Assembly (NCBI GenBank): GCA_003820375.1
Contig: RPQH01000042.1
Location: forward strand, 1-37,562
Direction: 5' to 3'
DNA length: 37,562 bases
DNA from: Ignavibacteriota bacterium
GTDB taxonomy: Bacteria > Bacteroidota > Ignavibacteria > Tepidaquicellales > OLB5
Positions 7,180 to 14,204 of the stretch are shown one piece after another. Both the position numbers and the translations under genes were made by a program. The notes under the pieces were generated by a model. It ran no database searches. It was not told where the DNA came from and saw only the letters and a program-made list of their open reading frames with translations. The first letter of the stretch is position 1. The number at the start of each line of letters is the position of its first letter.

Positions 7180-8580
7180 TTATTTATTACCTGTTATCTG
7201 CTGCGAAGCAGTCCCTGTGGGATTATTTGTTATCTGCTCCCTGTTACTTATTTCATATATGCTGGGATTATTATCAACAAGAGTTTCGGGAATAAATACA
7301 GGTGCTACTTTCTCGGCTATATCCAGTATATCAACAATTATGCTTCTCAGAAGAAAAATTGTTTCCGGTGTTTTTTCAACTATCATAGAAAACATGCTCA
7401 CAGGTCTGTAGCTTACATCACCAATACCGTCTTTGTTAAGATCGTACCCTTTGTATTTATCCCAGTAATTTCCATTAAACAGGTTCACACTGATAGAGCT
7501 GTTTGTAGATACATCAAATGTATTTCCAATAAAATTATTATATTTTATTGAATCATCCGTGCAGTCACCCAGAACCTTTAACGCCCATCCATTTTCAATA
7601 AAGCTGTTATGATTTACATTCAGACTTGTGCCCCCTTCCATGTATATTCCCACAGTATTTTTTTTGAATGTGTTTCTTTCTATTGTACTAAAGCTAATAT
7701 CCTTAAGCAATAGGCCATAAGCATTCGGACCCCAGTTGTCTTCAAAGCGGTTATCAATCATTGATACATCTTTTGTGTACATGACCGCAACACCGGCACC
7801 GTTATTGCTGAAATAATTTTTCTCATATGTATCACCGTTTGAAAACATGAAGTGCAGCCCATATCGTAAGTTCCACCTGCTTATATTGGAAATAATTTTA
7901 CTGTCTGTTACAAACTCAAAATATATACCGTCCCTGTGACCGGATATTTCATTATTTTCGATTGTAATATTCTCACATTTCCATAAATGAATACCATTTC
8001 CCGAGGAGGTTTCATTCTGTGCATTACTTTTAATAATATTGTATTTTACAGTACAAAATGATGAACCGGCTAAATAAACAGCAAAGAAATTATCATAAAA
8101 CCGGCTGTCTTCGATTGTGCAGTATTTCACATTATCAAACCGCACACCCGCAATATCCTTCATGCTGCTGCTTCCGGAGTTCTTTACAACTATGCCTTTT
8201 ATATAAACATTATTTGATTTTATTATTATAATATCATCAATCTTTTCACCATCTAATTCAGGATAATCTTCTCCAATTAATTGTATAGATTTATCTATTA
8301 TTATATTATGCTCTTTGTAATAACCTTTTTTAATTATTATCCTGTCACCGTTTTGTGAAAGTTCAATTGCTTGTTTGATTGAGCTGATGTTTGTGTTTGG
8401 AGAAACTATAATATCTTTTGAAAACGTATATGAAGTAAATATTATAAAAAATGTAGCTAGCCCGATGAAACCTTTCCCAAATAGAAATTTGGGAAAGAGG
8501 ATCCATGCACGCCTCTTTCCCAAATTTCTATTTGGGAAAGCAATCTTACTCAGTTTCACATTTGACATCTGACATTTCAT
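7180..8580 (-). CDS. nosD: NosD, periplasmic beta-helix protein for NosZ maturation
   Basis: 466 residues. The body (about 55-420) is a right-handed parallel beta-helix of the CASH/PbH1 type, seen as repeating turns with N at fixed spacing (NVYIKGIVVKNS, CTIEDSRFYDN, ITIENNEISGHRDGIYFE, YGLHFMFSNGDTYEKNYFSNN, DNRFEDNWGPNAYGLLLKD). NosD is needed to build the CuZ cluster of NosZ together with NosFY. The ending GNYWDKYKGYDLNKDGIGD is typical of NosD. The N-terminus is odd: residues 14-36 (AFPNRNLGKR...LFPKFLFGK) come from a 69 bp palindromic repeat placed before the hydrophobic signal segment GFIGLATFFIIFTSYTFS. The last 20 residues (REQITNN...QQITGNK) are also repeat-like. nosL ends 8 bases upstream. 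Only Met1 and Met5 are available as ATG starts. Confidence 0.92.
   Translation of the reverse strand: MKCQMSNVKLSKIAFPNRNLGKRRAWILFPKFLFGKGFIGLATFFIIFTSYTFSKDIIVSPNTNISSIKQAIELSQNGDRIIIKKGYYKEHNIIIDKSIQLIGEDYPELDGEKIDDIIIIKSNNVYIKGIVVKNSGSSSMKDIAGVRFDNVKYCTIEDSRFYDNFFAVYLAGSSFCTVKYNIIKSNAQNETSSGNGIHLWKCENITIENNEISGHRDGIYFEFVTDSKIISNISRWNLRYGLHFMFSNGDTYEKNYFSNNGAGVAVMYTKDVSMIDNRFEDNWGPNAYGLLLKDISFSTIERNTFKKNTVGIYMEGGTSLNVNHNSFIENGWALKVLGDCTDDSIKYNNFIGNTFDVSTNSSISVNLFNGNYWDKYKGYDLNKDGIGDVSYRPVSMFSMIVEKTPETIFLLRSIIVDILDIAEKVAPVFIPETLVDNNPSIYEISNREQITNNPTGTASQQITGNK
8472..8540. repeat. 69 bp palindromic repeat inside the nosD signal-peptide region
   Basis: 8472-8500 and 8512-8540 are perfect 29 bp inverted repeats with an 11-base spacer. 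Each arm is itself nearly palindromic (TTTCCCAAAT-AGA-ATTTGGGAAA). The length of 69 is a multiple of three, so the nosD frame stays open through it. It resembles in behaviour the in-frame palindromic elements described in Rickettsia, though I claim no homology. Confidence 0.85.
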
Positions 8581-8588
8581 TATAGTAA

Positions 8589-9038
8589 TTACTTCATTTT
8601 AAATTTAACAAGTATATCATCCCAGCTTTTTATCTCTCCCTGGTGATTTTTCTGAAAGGCATCGGCATCGCTCCTGTTTGCATAAGCCGAAAGGTTTGCG
8701 CCCATGGGACTGGGAAAATTTTCGCTAATCAAATATGTTGCTTTTTTTGCATCTGTAAGCTGTGTTGGCTTTGAAGCATCTATCACTAAATATTCTTTAA
8801 CATCTGCATCATTTATTCTGCCGGTTTTCACATACCTCACCATGCATTCAGCGGCATCAAACTTGAATATTTTTCCTTTATTTGTGATTATCTCAGCACC
8901 AAACTTGTTATCAACAATGGTCATTCTGCAATGCTCACACTGGTCTGTTCCGAAATTTATCGGTTCAGGGTTTGTGGTGCACGAGCCCGTGATGAATAAA
9001 ACTGCTAATAAAGCTATGCTTAACATCCTTCTTTTCAT
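8589..9038 (-). CDS. nosL: NosL copper-binding lipoprotein
   Basis: 149 residues from ATG 9038, chosen because it gives a short lipoprotein signal (MKRRMLSIALLAVLFITGSC, lipid Cys20) and has AAAAGGAA just upstream; a longer frame from 9089 exists. The NosL hallmark is DQCEHCRMTI, with Cys34, Cys37 and Met39 as likely Cu(I) ligands, followed by FGAEIITNKGKIFKFDAAECMVRYV. NosL delivers copper to apo-NosZ on the outer face of the membrane. The signal peptide coding region overlaps the last 74 bases of the upstream membrane-protein gene. nosD follows after 8 bases. Confidence 0.9.
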   Translation of the reverse strand: MKRRMLSIALLAVLFITGSCTTNPEPINFGTDQCEHCRMTIVDNKFGAEIITNKGKIFKFDAAECMVRYVKTGRINDADVKEYLVIDASKPTQLTDAKKATYLISENFPSPMGANLSAYANRSDADAFQKNHQGEIKSWDDILVKFKMK

Positions 9039-9618
9039 ATTCCTTTTTTGTTTTTGTTTTATTGAATGTTGCTTCATACCCGAGAGCAAGCAATGATATT
9101 ATTCCTGCTGCTATTAAGATTATTCCGCCTTCAGCAGGATAAGAATGAGCAACAAAATTCAGAAGCTGCTCAGAACCTATCAACGGCGGCTGGTATGACA
9201 TTCCGGGAATTATTATAGCAGCAGTCGGGTCAAGGTCATGTCCATAATCATATTCCCACATATAGAAATCAACCCCACCGGCAATTCCCAGCAATACAAA
9301 CAGAATGACCCATAAAGTAAGGAGCTTCTTTTTCCCCAGTGCCCCAACAATAATACCTGCTAAAATTAAAAATCCTAATATGAAAGGCATTATTGTTAAT
9401 TCTTTTATAGAGTCAGGTTCAATTTTTTTCATTCCTATATAATGGTTCAATCCATTAATGGTACCTAAATCACCTGTTATCTTGTTTAACCAAATCTGCA
9501 TTCCCAATCCTTCGGGATACTGCGGTGCTTCTAATGAAATATCCCATGTCGGTAAAAAGAATGCTGCTATCATCAGCACTGAGATTGAAATTATTATTAT
9601 TTTAGTTATTTTTTTCAT
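8965..9618 (-). CDS. NosB-like membrane protein of the clade II nos cluster
   Basis: 217 residues with about four membrane helices (near 6-24, 77-95, 100-118, 160-182). The first periplasmic loop has APQYPEGLGMQIWLNKITGD and INGLNHYIGMKKI, a signature region I associate with the small membrane protein found between nosZ and nosD in clade II clusters (called NosB in Wolinella). I did not verify this by search. Its role is unknown; the conserved loop with Met and His residues would suit a metal-handling job at the membrane (inference). The tail is rich in Lys and His and ends in HHGLVHHKP. The last 74 bases overlap nosL. A strong hairpin separates it from nosZ. Confidence 0.7.
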   Translation of the reverse strand: MKKITKIIIISISVLMIAAFFLPTWDISLEAPQYPEGLGMQIWLNKITGDLGTINGLNHYIGMKKIEPDSIKELTIMPFILGFLILAGIIVGALGKKKLLTLWVILFVLLGIAGGVDFYMWEYDYGHDLDPTAAIIIPGMSYQPPLIGSEQLLNFVAHSYPAEGGIILIAAGIISLLALGYEATFNKTKTKKEYEKKDVKHSFISSFIHHGLVHHKP

Positions 9619-9626
9619 GATAAAAT

Positions 9627-9655
9627 ATCAAAGGGAGCATTTAGCTCCCTTTGAT
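9627..9655 (-). terminator. Strong hairpin between nosZ and the next nos gene
   Basis: ATCAAAGGGAGC (9627-9638) pairs perfectly with GCTCCCTTTGAT (9644-9655), 12 bp with a 5-base loop, 9 bases past the nosZ stop. On the minus strand only a weak T-run (ATATTTTATC) follows. It could be a partial terminator or a 3'-end stabiliser that lets nosZ mRNA outnumber the maturation genes. Confidence 0.6.
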
Positions 9656-9664
9656 TTTAATTTT

Positions 9665-11644
9665 CTAATTGGGTTTGCTTCCCGTACTAAATGTTAATTG
9701 AACATTTGCATCTTTAGGATGTACTCTTATATATCCCTGCATTTCCTGGTGCAAAGCAGAACAGAAATCTGTGCAGTAGAACGGTATAACTCCAACGTTC
9801 TTGGGTATCCACTTAATTGTTTGTGTTTCACCCGGCATAATAAGCAATTCCGAATTTTCATTTCCAAATACTGCAAAGCCATGCGGTATATCCCAATCCT
9901 GCTCAAGGTTTGTAAGATGGAAATAAACTTCATCACCCAGCTTAATACCTTCAATATTATCCGGTGTAAAATGCGAACGTATCATTGTTCCATAAACATG
10001 TACTTCATTACCTTTGCGTTCTACACGTGCTTCCTTTTCATTCCTGGTTACATAAGCGTTCTTATTATCATCCAGCTTAAATGTTTTCTGGGAATTTTTC
10101 ATTATCAGATCTGCCGGTATTGCCTGTGCATAATGCGGCTCACCGATAGTCGGGAAATCCAATAACAATTGCATCTTATCGCCCGATATATCATAAAGCT
10201 GGCAAGATTGCGGAAGCTCAGGACCTGTCGGTAAAAATCTGTCTTTTGTAATTTTGTTCAGAACAAATAAATATTTTCCCCAAGGAGTTTTACTGTCTCC
10301 ACCGGGTATCATTATATGTCCGACCGAGTAATATGACGGAGCCCTGTCAACAACTTCCCATGTGCCAAGCTTCCATTTTACTACCTCTGACGATACAAAC
10401 ATTGATGTATAAGCATAACCTTTGCCGTCAAATTCTGTATGTAAAGGACCTAATCCCGGTTTCTGAACTTCCCCGCCAATAACTGCTTCATATTTTAAAA
10501 CCGGTATTCCATCCATTTCCCCGTCAATTTGTTTTTCTTCAATTGCCTTCAGCATTTTCGAAAATGAAAATACCGGAATAACAGTTGAAAGCTTACCACC
10601 GCCTACTATATACTCACCGCTTGGGTCAACATCAACACCATGAGGCGATTTCGGACATGGCATATAATATATCATTCCCGGACAATCTTTTGGGTCAAGT
10701 ATCTTTGTGCTTGTCAATATTTCCGATGTTGCTGTATGAGTACCTTCATCATAAGTATTATGATAATATGTAGAAGCCATATCCTTTGCTTTTCCCTGTG
10801 CAAGGAATTCTTCAGCTTTCTTCCAGTTAACAGCCATAATAAAATCTTTATCCTTCTGGCTTGCGTTTACTTCCATTAAGCTGTTTGACTGCTCGGAGTT
10901 ATAACAAGAAAAGAAAAACCAATCATGTGATGGACCTTTTCCTGCATGGCTTAGGTCGTAATCATACGGAGGAGTCATAAGCTGGAATGCTATATTCATC
11001 TTTCCGCTTGAAGGATCAACCTTGATAAAAGATACAACACCTTTAAAATTTTCTTTATAAGAATCTATGGATACATCTTTATTTCCAACCGGTACACTAA
11101 ACCTTGTTCCCGCAACAACATACTCGGAATTTTCAGATGTAAATGGTGATGAGTGGTTGCCTGCTGAATTAGGGATTTCTATTATTTCAGCAGTTCTGAA
11201 AGTTTTCAAATCTATTCTTGCAACACGCGGTGTATTATTTCCATTTATAAATATCCATCTTCCATCGGGCGTTCCATTAGTCATAGAAAGTTCCGGGTGG
11301 TGAGCATCATCCCATGGAATAAAACCCTGTGAAGTCATTAACATAGGTTTCGATTCTTCACTATAACCATACCCTTTTTCCGGATCCTGAGAAAAAACAG
11401 GAATTACTCTAAATAATCTTCCGGTTGGCAAACCATATACAGCTAACTGTCCGCTGAAACCTCCTGAAAAGAAACCATAAAATTCATCATATTTTCCCGG
11501 CGGCACATATACCTTTGAGGGTGCATCATCTCCGACTATCGGTCCTGTGCTGCCTTTTTTTGTGCTGCATCCGTAATATGTAAATGCAGACATTACCAGT
11601 ATAACCGTTAATGCTGAGATGATTAATTTTTTTAAAGATTTCAT
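9665..11644 (-). CDS. nosZ: Nitrous oxide reductase, clade II (Sec-type)
   Basis: 659 residues. NosZ reduces N2O to N2, the last step of denitrification, in the periplasm. The propeller domain has the histidines expected for the four-copper CuZ site: DDAHHPELS (His115, His116), SAGNHSS (His164), KSPHGVD (His335), GPLHTEF (His402), SVGHIM (His443), GEPHYAQ (His504). The C-terminal cupredoxin domain has the CuA site: DIPHGF (His588) and CTDFCSALHQEM (Cys624, Cys628, His632, Met635). Export is by a plain Sec signal with no twin-arginine motif, which defines clade II. The sequence TYYGC at 22-26 could be a weak lipobox (lipid anchor possible, not certain). It lies 23 bases behind the lipoprotein cytochrome c and is followed by a 12 bp hairpin. 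Confidence 0.97.
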   Translation of the reverse strand: MKSLKKLIISALTVILVMSAFTYYGCSTKKGSTGPIVGDDAPSKVYVPPGKYDEFYGFFSGGFSGQLAVYGLPTGRLFRVIPVFSQDPEKGYGYSEESKPMLMTSQGFIPWDDAHHPELSMTNGTPDGRWIFINGNNTPRVARIDLKTFRTAEIIEIPNSAGNHSSPFTSENSEYVVAGTRFSVPVGNKDVSIDSYKENFKGVVSFIKVDPSSGKMNIAFQLMTPPYDYDLSHAGKGPSHDWFFFSCYNSEQSNSLMEVNASQKDKDFIMAVNWKKAEEFLAQGKAKDMASTYYHNTYDEGTHTATSEILTSTKILDPKDCPGMIYYMPCPKSPHGVDVDPSGEYIVGGGKLSTVIPVFSFSKMLKAIEEKQIDGEMDGIPVLKYEAVIGGEVQKPGLGPLHTEFDGKGYAYTSMFVSSEVVKWKLGTWEVVDRAPSYYSVGHIMIPGGDSKTPWGKYLFVLNKITKDRFLPTGPELPQSCQLYDISGDKMQLLLDFPTIGEPHYAQAIPADLIMKNSQKTFKLDDNKNAYVTRNEKEARVERKGNEVHVYGTMIRSHFTPDNIEGIKLGDEVYFHLTNLEQDWDIPHGFAVFGNENSELLIMPGETQTIKWIPKNVGVIPFYCTDFCSALHQEMQGYIRVHPKDANVQLTFSTGSKPN

Positions 11645-11667
11645 TTTTGTAATAATTTAGTTTTTTA

Positions 11668-12129
11668 TTATTTAGAAGTCTGGCTTAGACCTTCATCATT
11701 CGCTCTAAAGTATTCAAGCAACGCTCTTGCATCATCATGAGATACATCCTGGAAAGTCATCTGTATGAGGTATGTTGCAAAGAGTTCTTTTGCAATAGCA
11801 TTTTCCTGCGTCATTTGCTGCGGGTTTAAAATCATGTTCATTATCCATTCGGGTTTTCTTCTTTTTGTAATATCTTTAAGAGGAGGTCCTACTAATCTTT
11901 CGTTCATTTTGTGGCATGCAGAGCACTTTGATGTGAATATTTGCTCACCTTTTGTTACAAGGTTTTTATCTATTGATGCTAACTTTATCTCTGTTACAGG
12001 ACCAACACCCAATTCTTCATCTTTTGAAGAACATCCCGTAATATAAACCGTTAATAAAACAGCTAATAAGAAAACTTTTCCAATGTTTTTGGAGTTCCGC
12101 AATAAGGTTTTAAAAGTGTTTAATTTCAT
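11668..12129 (-). CDS. Lipoprotein cytochrome c, probable electron donor to NosZ
   Basis: 153 residues. A lipoprotein signal ends in VYITGC (lipid Cys33). A single class I cytochrome c domain follows, with haem site KCSACH (Cys69, Cys72, His73), the GPPL turn after it (81-84), and Met106 in NPQQMTQEN as probable sixth ligand. The C-terminal helix MTFQDVSHDDARALLEYF is typical of the fold. A small c-type cytochrome beside nosZ is common in clade II clusters and is thought to carry electrons to the CuA site (inference for this case). It sits 27 bases after ric and 23 bases before nosZ, so all three are probably one transcript. Confidence 0.88.
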   Translation of the reverse strand: MKLNTFKTLLRNSKNIGKVFLLAVLLTVYITGCSSKDEELGVGPVTEIKLASIDKNLVTKGEQIFTSKCSACHKMNERLVGPPLKDITKRRKPEWIMNMILNPQQMTQENAIAKELFATYLIQMTFQDVSHDDARALLEYFRANDEGLSQTSK

Positions 12130-12156
12130 TTTTTTATTCCTTTTGTTGATTATTAT

Positions 12157-12894
12157 TTATATAGATAAATTTTTATTTAAAATATTTTCAAGTTCAATAG
12201 CTTTTGGATGAAGTATATTATTCTCTAAATGAATATGAACATGTAGGTCATCCTCGAATTCTTTTAATTCCTGGTATAAAACCCTGAAAGTAGTGCAGGC
12301 ATCTTCAGGAGGATTGTAGCCGCGGCTAAGGGTATTTATCTCGCTCATTAATGTTCCTGCATTTTCATGCTCTGCTTCCATTACCCTGATAGGTTCTTTT
12401 ACAGAACCAAACGGCGGATACTGGACATCGAGATTCTTTTTCTTTATCTCTGCAAGCTTTTTGATGTATGGAAACAACATCTTTTCTTCCTTCATCAGGT
12501 GTGCTTCAAGCTCATCTTTTATCATTGAAAAATATTCTGCTATTTTTATTACTTCCGGATGGTTCTCGCCATGTGCACCGGCAACCTTCCTGCTGTGAGC
12601 ATAAATTACAGGTAAAGTTTTTACGACATATGAATGGTGATTATTAATAATGTAATCTACCAGGAAATCCGGTTCCCATGAAGCATAATCATTACTTTTG
12701 CCGTTTCCGTTATTGTTCAGCTTAAGCAGCTCATTTATCAGCTTATCGGTGTCTACACCATTTTTTGCACATGCATCAGAAATGGTTTTTTTCCCGCCGC
12801 AGCAGAAATCCAGCCCGTATTTTTCGAAGACCTGAGCTGTTTTGAAATTACTTGCTACTACTTCCCCGATTGTGTTTTCTTTTTGTACCTGCAT
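12157..12894 (-). CDS. ric: Di-iron iron-sulfur cluster repair protein (RIC/ScdA/YtfE)
   Basis: 245 residues. The N-terminal ScdA_N (DUF542) domain has the sequence YGLDFCCGGKKTI with Cys31-Cys32. The rest is a hemerythrin-like four-helix bundle with di-iron ligands in NNHHSYV, AHSRKVAGAHGENHPEV, DELEAHLMKEEKMLFPYI, MEAEHENA and HVHIHLENNILHP. RIC proteins repair Fe-S clusters damaged by nitric oxide or peroxide and act in the cytoplasm. Being the first gene after the operator and directly before the cytochrome and nosZ, it is probably induced with N2O respiration to guard against NO. This is a common but not universal gene order. Confidence 0.93.
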   Translation of the reverse strand: MQVQKENTIGEVVASNFKTAQVFEKYGLDFCCGGKKTISDACAKNGVDTDKLINELLKLNNNGNGKSNDYASWEPDFLVDYIINNHHSYVVKTLPVIYAHSRKVAGAHGENHPEVIKIAEYFSMIKDELEAHLMKEEKMLFPYIKKLAEIKKKNLDVQYPPFGSVKEPIRVMEAEHENAGTLMSEINTLSRGYNPPEDACTTFRVLYQELKEFEDDLHVHIHLENNILHPKAIELENILNKNLSI

Positions 12895-12935
12895 TTTATT
12901 TTATTCTCCTGTTATTTTGTATTTTCTAATTAATA

Positions 12936-12943
12936 CAAAATTA
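12936..12943 (-). promoter_or_regulatory. -7 promoter box of the ric-nos operon
   Basis: The minus strand reads TAATTTTG, a full match to TAnnTTTG. Its position fits a transcription start near 12931, which puts the Crp/Fnr palindrome at -41.5. The 5' leader to the ric ATG would be about 37 bases and contains AGGAG (minus strand, TAACAGGAGAATAAAATAAA region) as ribosome site. Confidence 0.7.
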
Positions 12944-12964
12944 GAGTACAGGTACCTCAATCCC

Positions 12965-12980
12965 TTTGACTTAAGTCAAA
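12965..12980. promoter_or_regulatory. Crp/Fnr-family operator, perfect palindrome
   Basis: TTTGACTTAAGTCAAA is a perfect 16 bp palindrome of the form TTGAC-N4-GTCAA, one base per arm away from the FNR/NNR consensus TTGAT-N4-ATCAA. It is the only such site I found in the window. It is centred about 41.5 bp from the predicted start, the position for class II activation, and the adjacent regulator gene at 13195-13911 is the natural candidate protein. Confidence 0.8.
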
Positions 12981-13194
12981 CAAAGAAAAATATATGTAAG
13001 TGCCTGTAAAACGAGAAACTTAAATGAAGGTGTGGTTTTAATTAAAAAAACAGGGTTTAACAGATACTTAAACAAAAAAAGCTCGAAAATATGAATGTTC
13101 TAAAGCTTGAATGTACTATTGAGAAGCATATAAATTGAGGAGTACGGATTGGAAGGACTGAAAGAGAGATCTTCAAATCGTAAATTTTTTATAA

Positions 13195-13911
13195 CTACAT
13201 ACTTAGCCCTTTCAGTTTCCTCAGATCTTTTATTACTATGTTCTTTCCTTCCACTTCAATTATTCCATCGTCATGAAGTTTCCTGAAAGTGCGTGACAGG
13301 GTTTCAAGGATTGTTCCAAGATATGAAGCAAGGTCGTTCTTGCTTATTTTTAATGAAATGATATTTTGTTTTTCTTCAGGAATATTGGATTTTCTCTGGT
13401 TGCTTTTATATTCATTAAGGATATAACCTGCAACTCTTTTGGTGACATCTTTTAACGTAATTACTTCAATATGATTGTTCAAATGCCTGAGCCGTTTTGC
13501 AAATCCGGAAATCATCTTTATACTAAGCTTGGGAGTGGTCTCTATTAACTGAATAAACGGACGTGCAGGTAAAAGCATAACTTCAGTATTGTCTTCTATT
13601 GCCATTGCATTAGCAGGGTATTTGAACTCCTTCTCAAGTATCTCACCGGCATTTTCAAACAACGGGACTTCAGCAAAAGTGTTGAGCATATCCACAAGAT
13701 GAACAATATGCTCACGACCGTCTTTTGATATTTTATATATCTTAACCATTCCTTTCAGAACAACATAAAAACCAAGGTATGGTTCAGTATCAAAAAATAT
13801 GATGTCACCTTTATTATATTTTTTAACGCGTGAAATTTTACCCACTACTTCCAGGTGGTCCTGGTTAAGCTCTGAAAAAAGAAATATTTTCTTAAGCACT
13901 GAAGTATCCAT
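13195..13911 (-). CDS. Crp/Fnr-family regulator, Dnr/Nnr-like, likely controls the nos operon
   Basis: 238 residues. The N-terminal cyclic-nucleotide-like sensor domain (about 10-130) has YNKGDIIFFDTEPYLGFYVVLKGMVKIYKIS and GREHIVHLVDMLNTFAEVPLF. A long dimer helix and a winged helix (about 185-230: ISKNDLASYLGTILETLSRTFRKLHDDGIIEV) follow. The cysteine cluster of FNR is missing, so it is not an oxygen sensor of the Fe-S kind; the type with haem or NO sensing (Dnr/NnrR) fits better (inference). The recognition helix contains ETLSRTFRKL with the Glu-x-x-Ser-Arg core that reads TTGAC/TTGAT half sites. It lies 300 bases upstream of ric with its predicted operator between. Confidence 0.85.
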   Translation of the reverse strand: MDTSVLKKIFLFSELNQDHLEVVGKISRVKKYNKGDIIFFDTEPYLGFYVVLKGMVKIYKISKDGREHIVHLVDMLNTFAEVPLFENAGEILEKEFKYPANAMAIEDNTEVMLLPARPFIQLIETTPKLSIKMISGFAKRLRHLNNHIEVITLKDVTKRVAGYILNEYKSNQRKSNIPEEKQNIISLKISKNDLASYLGTILETLSRTFRKLHDDGIIEVEGKNIVIKDLRKLKGLSM

Positions 13912-14204
13912 TATGCAATTTAAGAAATATTATTATGAGAAAAAGTGGAAAATTATTTCAATTTTTTTAATTTTTTGCAAATAGGTTTGTAACCAAACAT
14001 CAAATATTTTATCAAATTATTAATAATTTATTATTTTCTAAACTCATGATTATAAGTTGAGATTATAAAGTAATTTCATATGTTACAACAGCCAAACCAG
14101 TAATTTTTTCGAACCCTTATGTTAACAGGAATTTATTCAATCCGGATATGGTTACATATATACAACTCAAAGTACTGTTTTATTACATATTTCAACACTT
14201 TTTT
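13912..14204. other. Divergent intergenic region, nothing clear
   Basis: 293 AT-rich bases between the Crp/Fnr gene and the nucleotidyltransferase gene, which point away from each other, so two promoters should lie here. I find no full TAnnTTTG match on either strand, no second TTGAC-N4-GTCAA site and no repeat. Confidence 0.5.

Larger units (their letters stand above)
12895..13194. other. 300 bp regulatory gap between ric and the Crp/Fnr gene
   Basis: The 300 bases between the regulator stop and the ric start hold the operator at 12965-12980 and the -7 box at 12936-12943. The remainder, 12981-13194, is AT-rich with no ORF, no strong hairpin and no repeat that I could find. Confidence 0.7.

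Noticed and set aside
9665..11644. Clade I (Tat-exported) NosZ
   Set aside because: The N-terminus has no twin-arginine motif, and the neighbours (NosB-like protein, lipoprotein cytochrome c, no NosR) are of clade II type.
14148..14204. Earlier start of the nucleotidyltransferase with a hydrophobic leader
   Set aside because: No ribosome site fits and the leader does not look like a real signal peptide before a cytoplasmic enzyme; ATG 14205 preferred.
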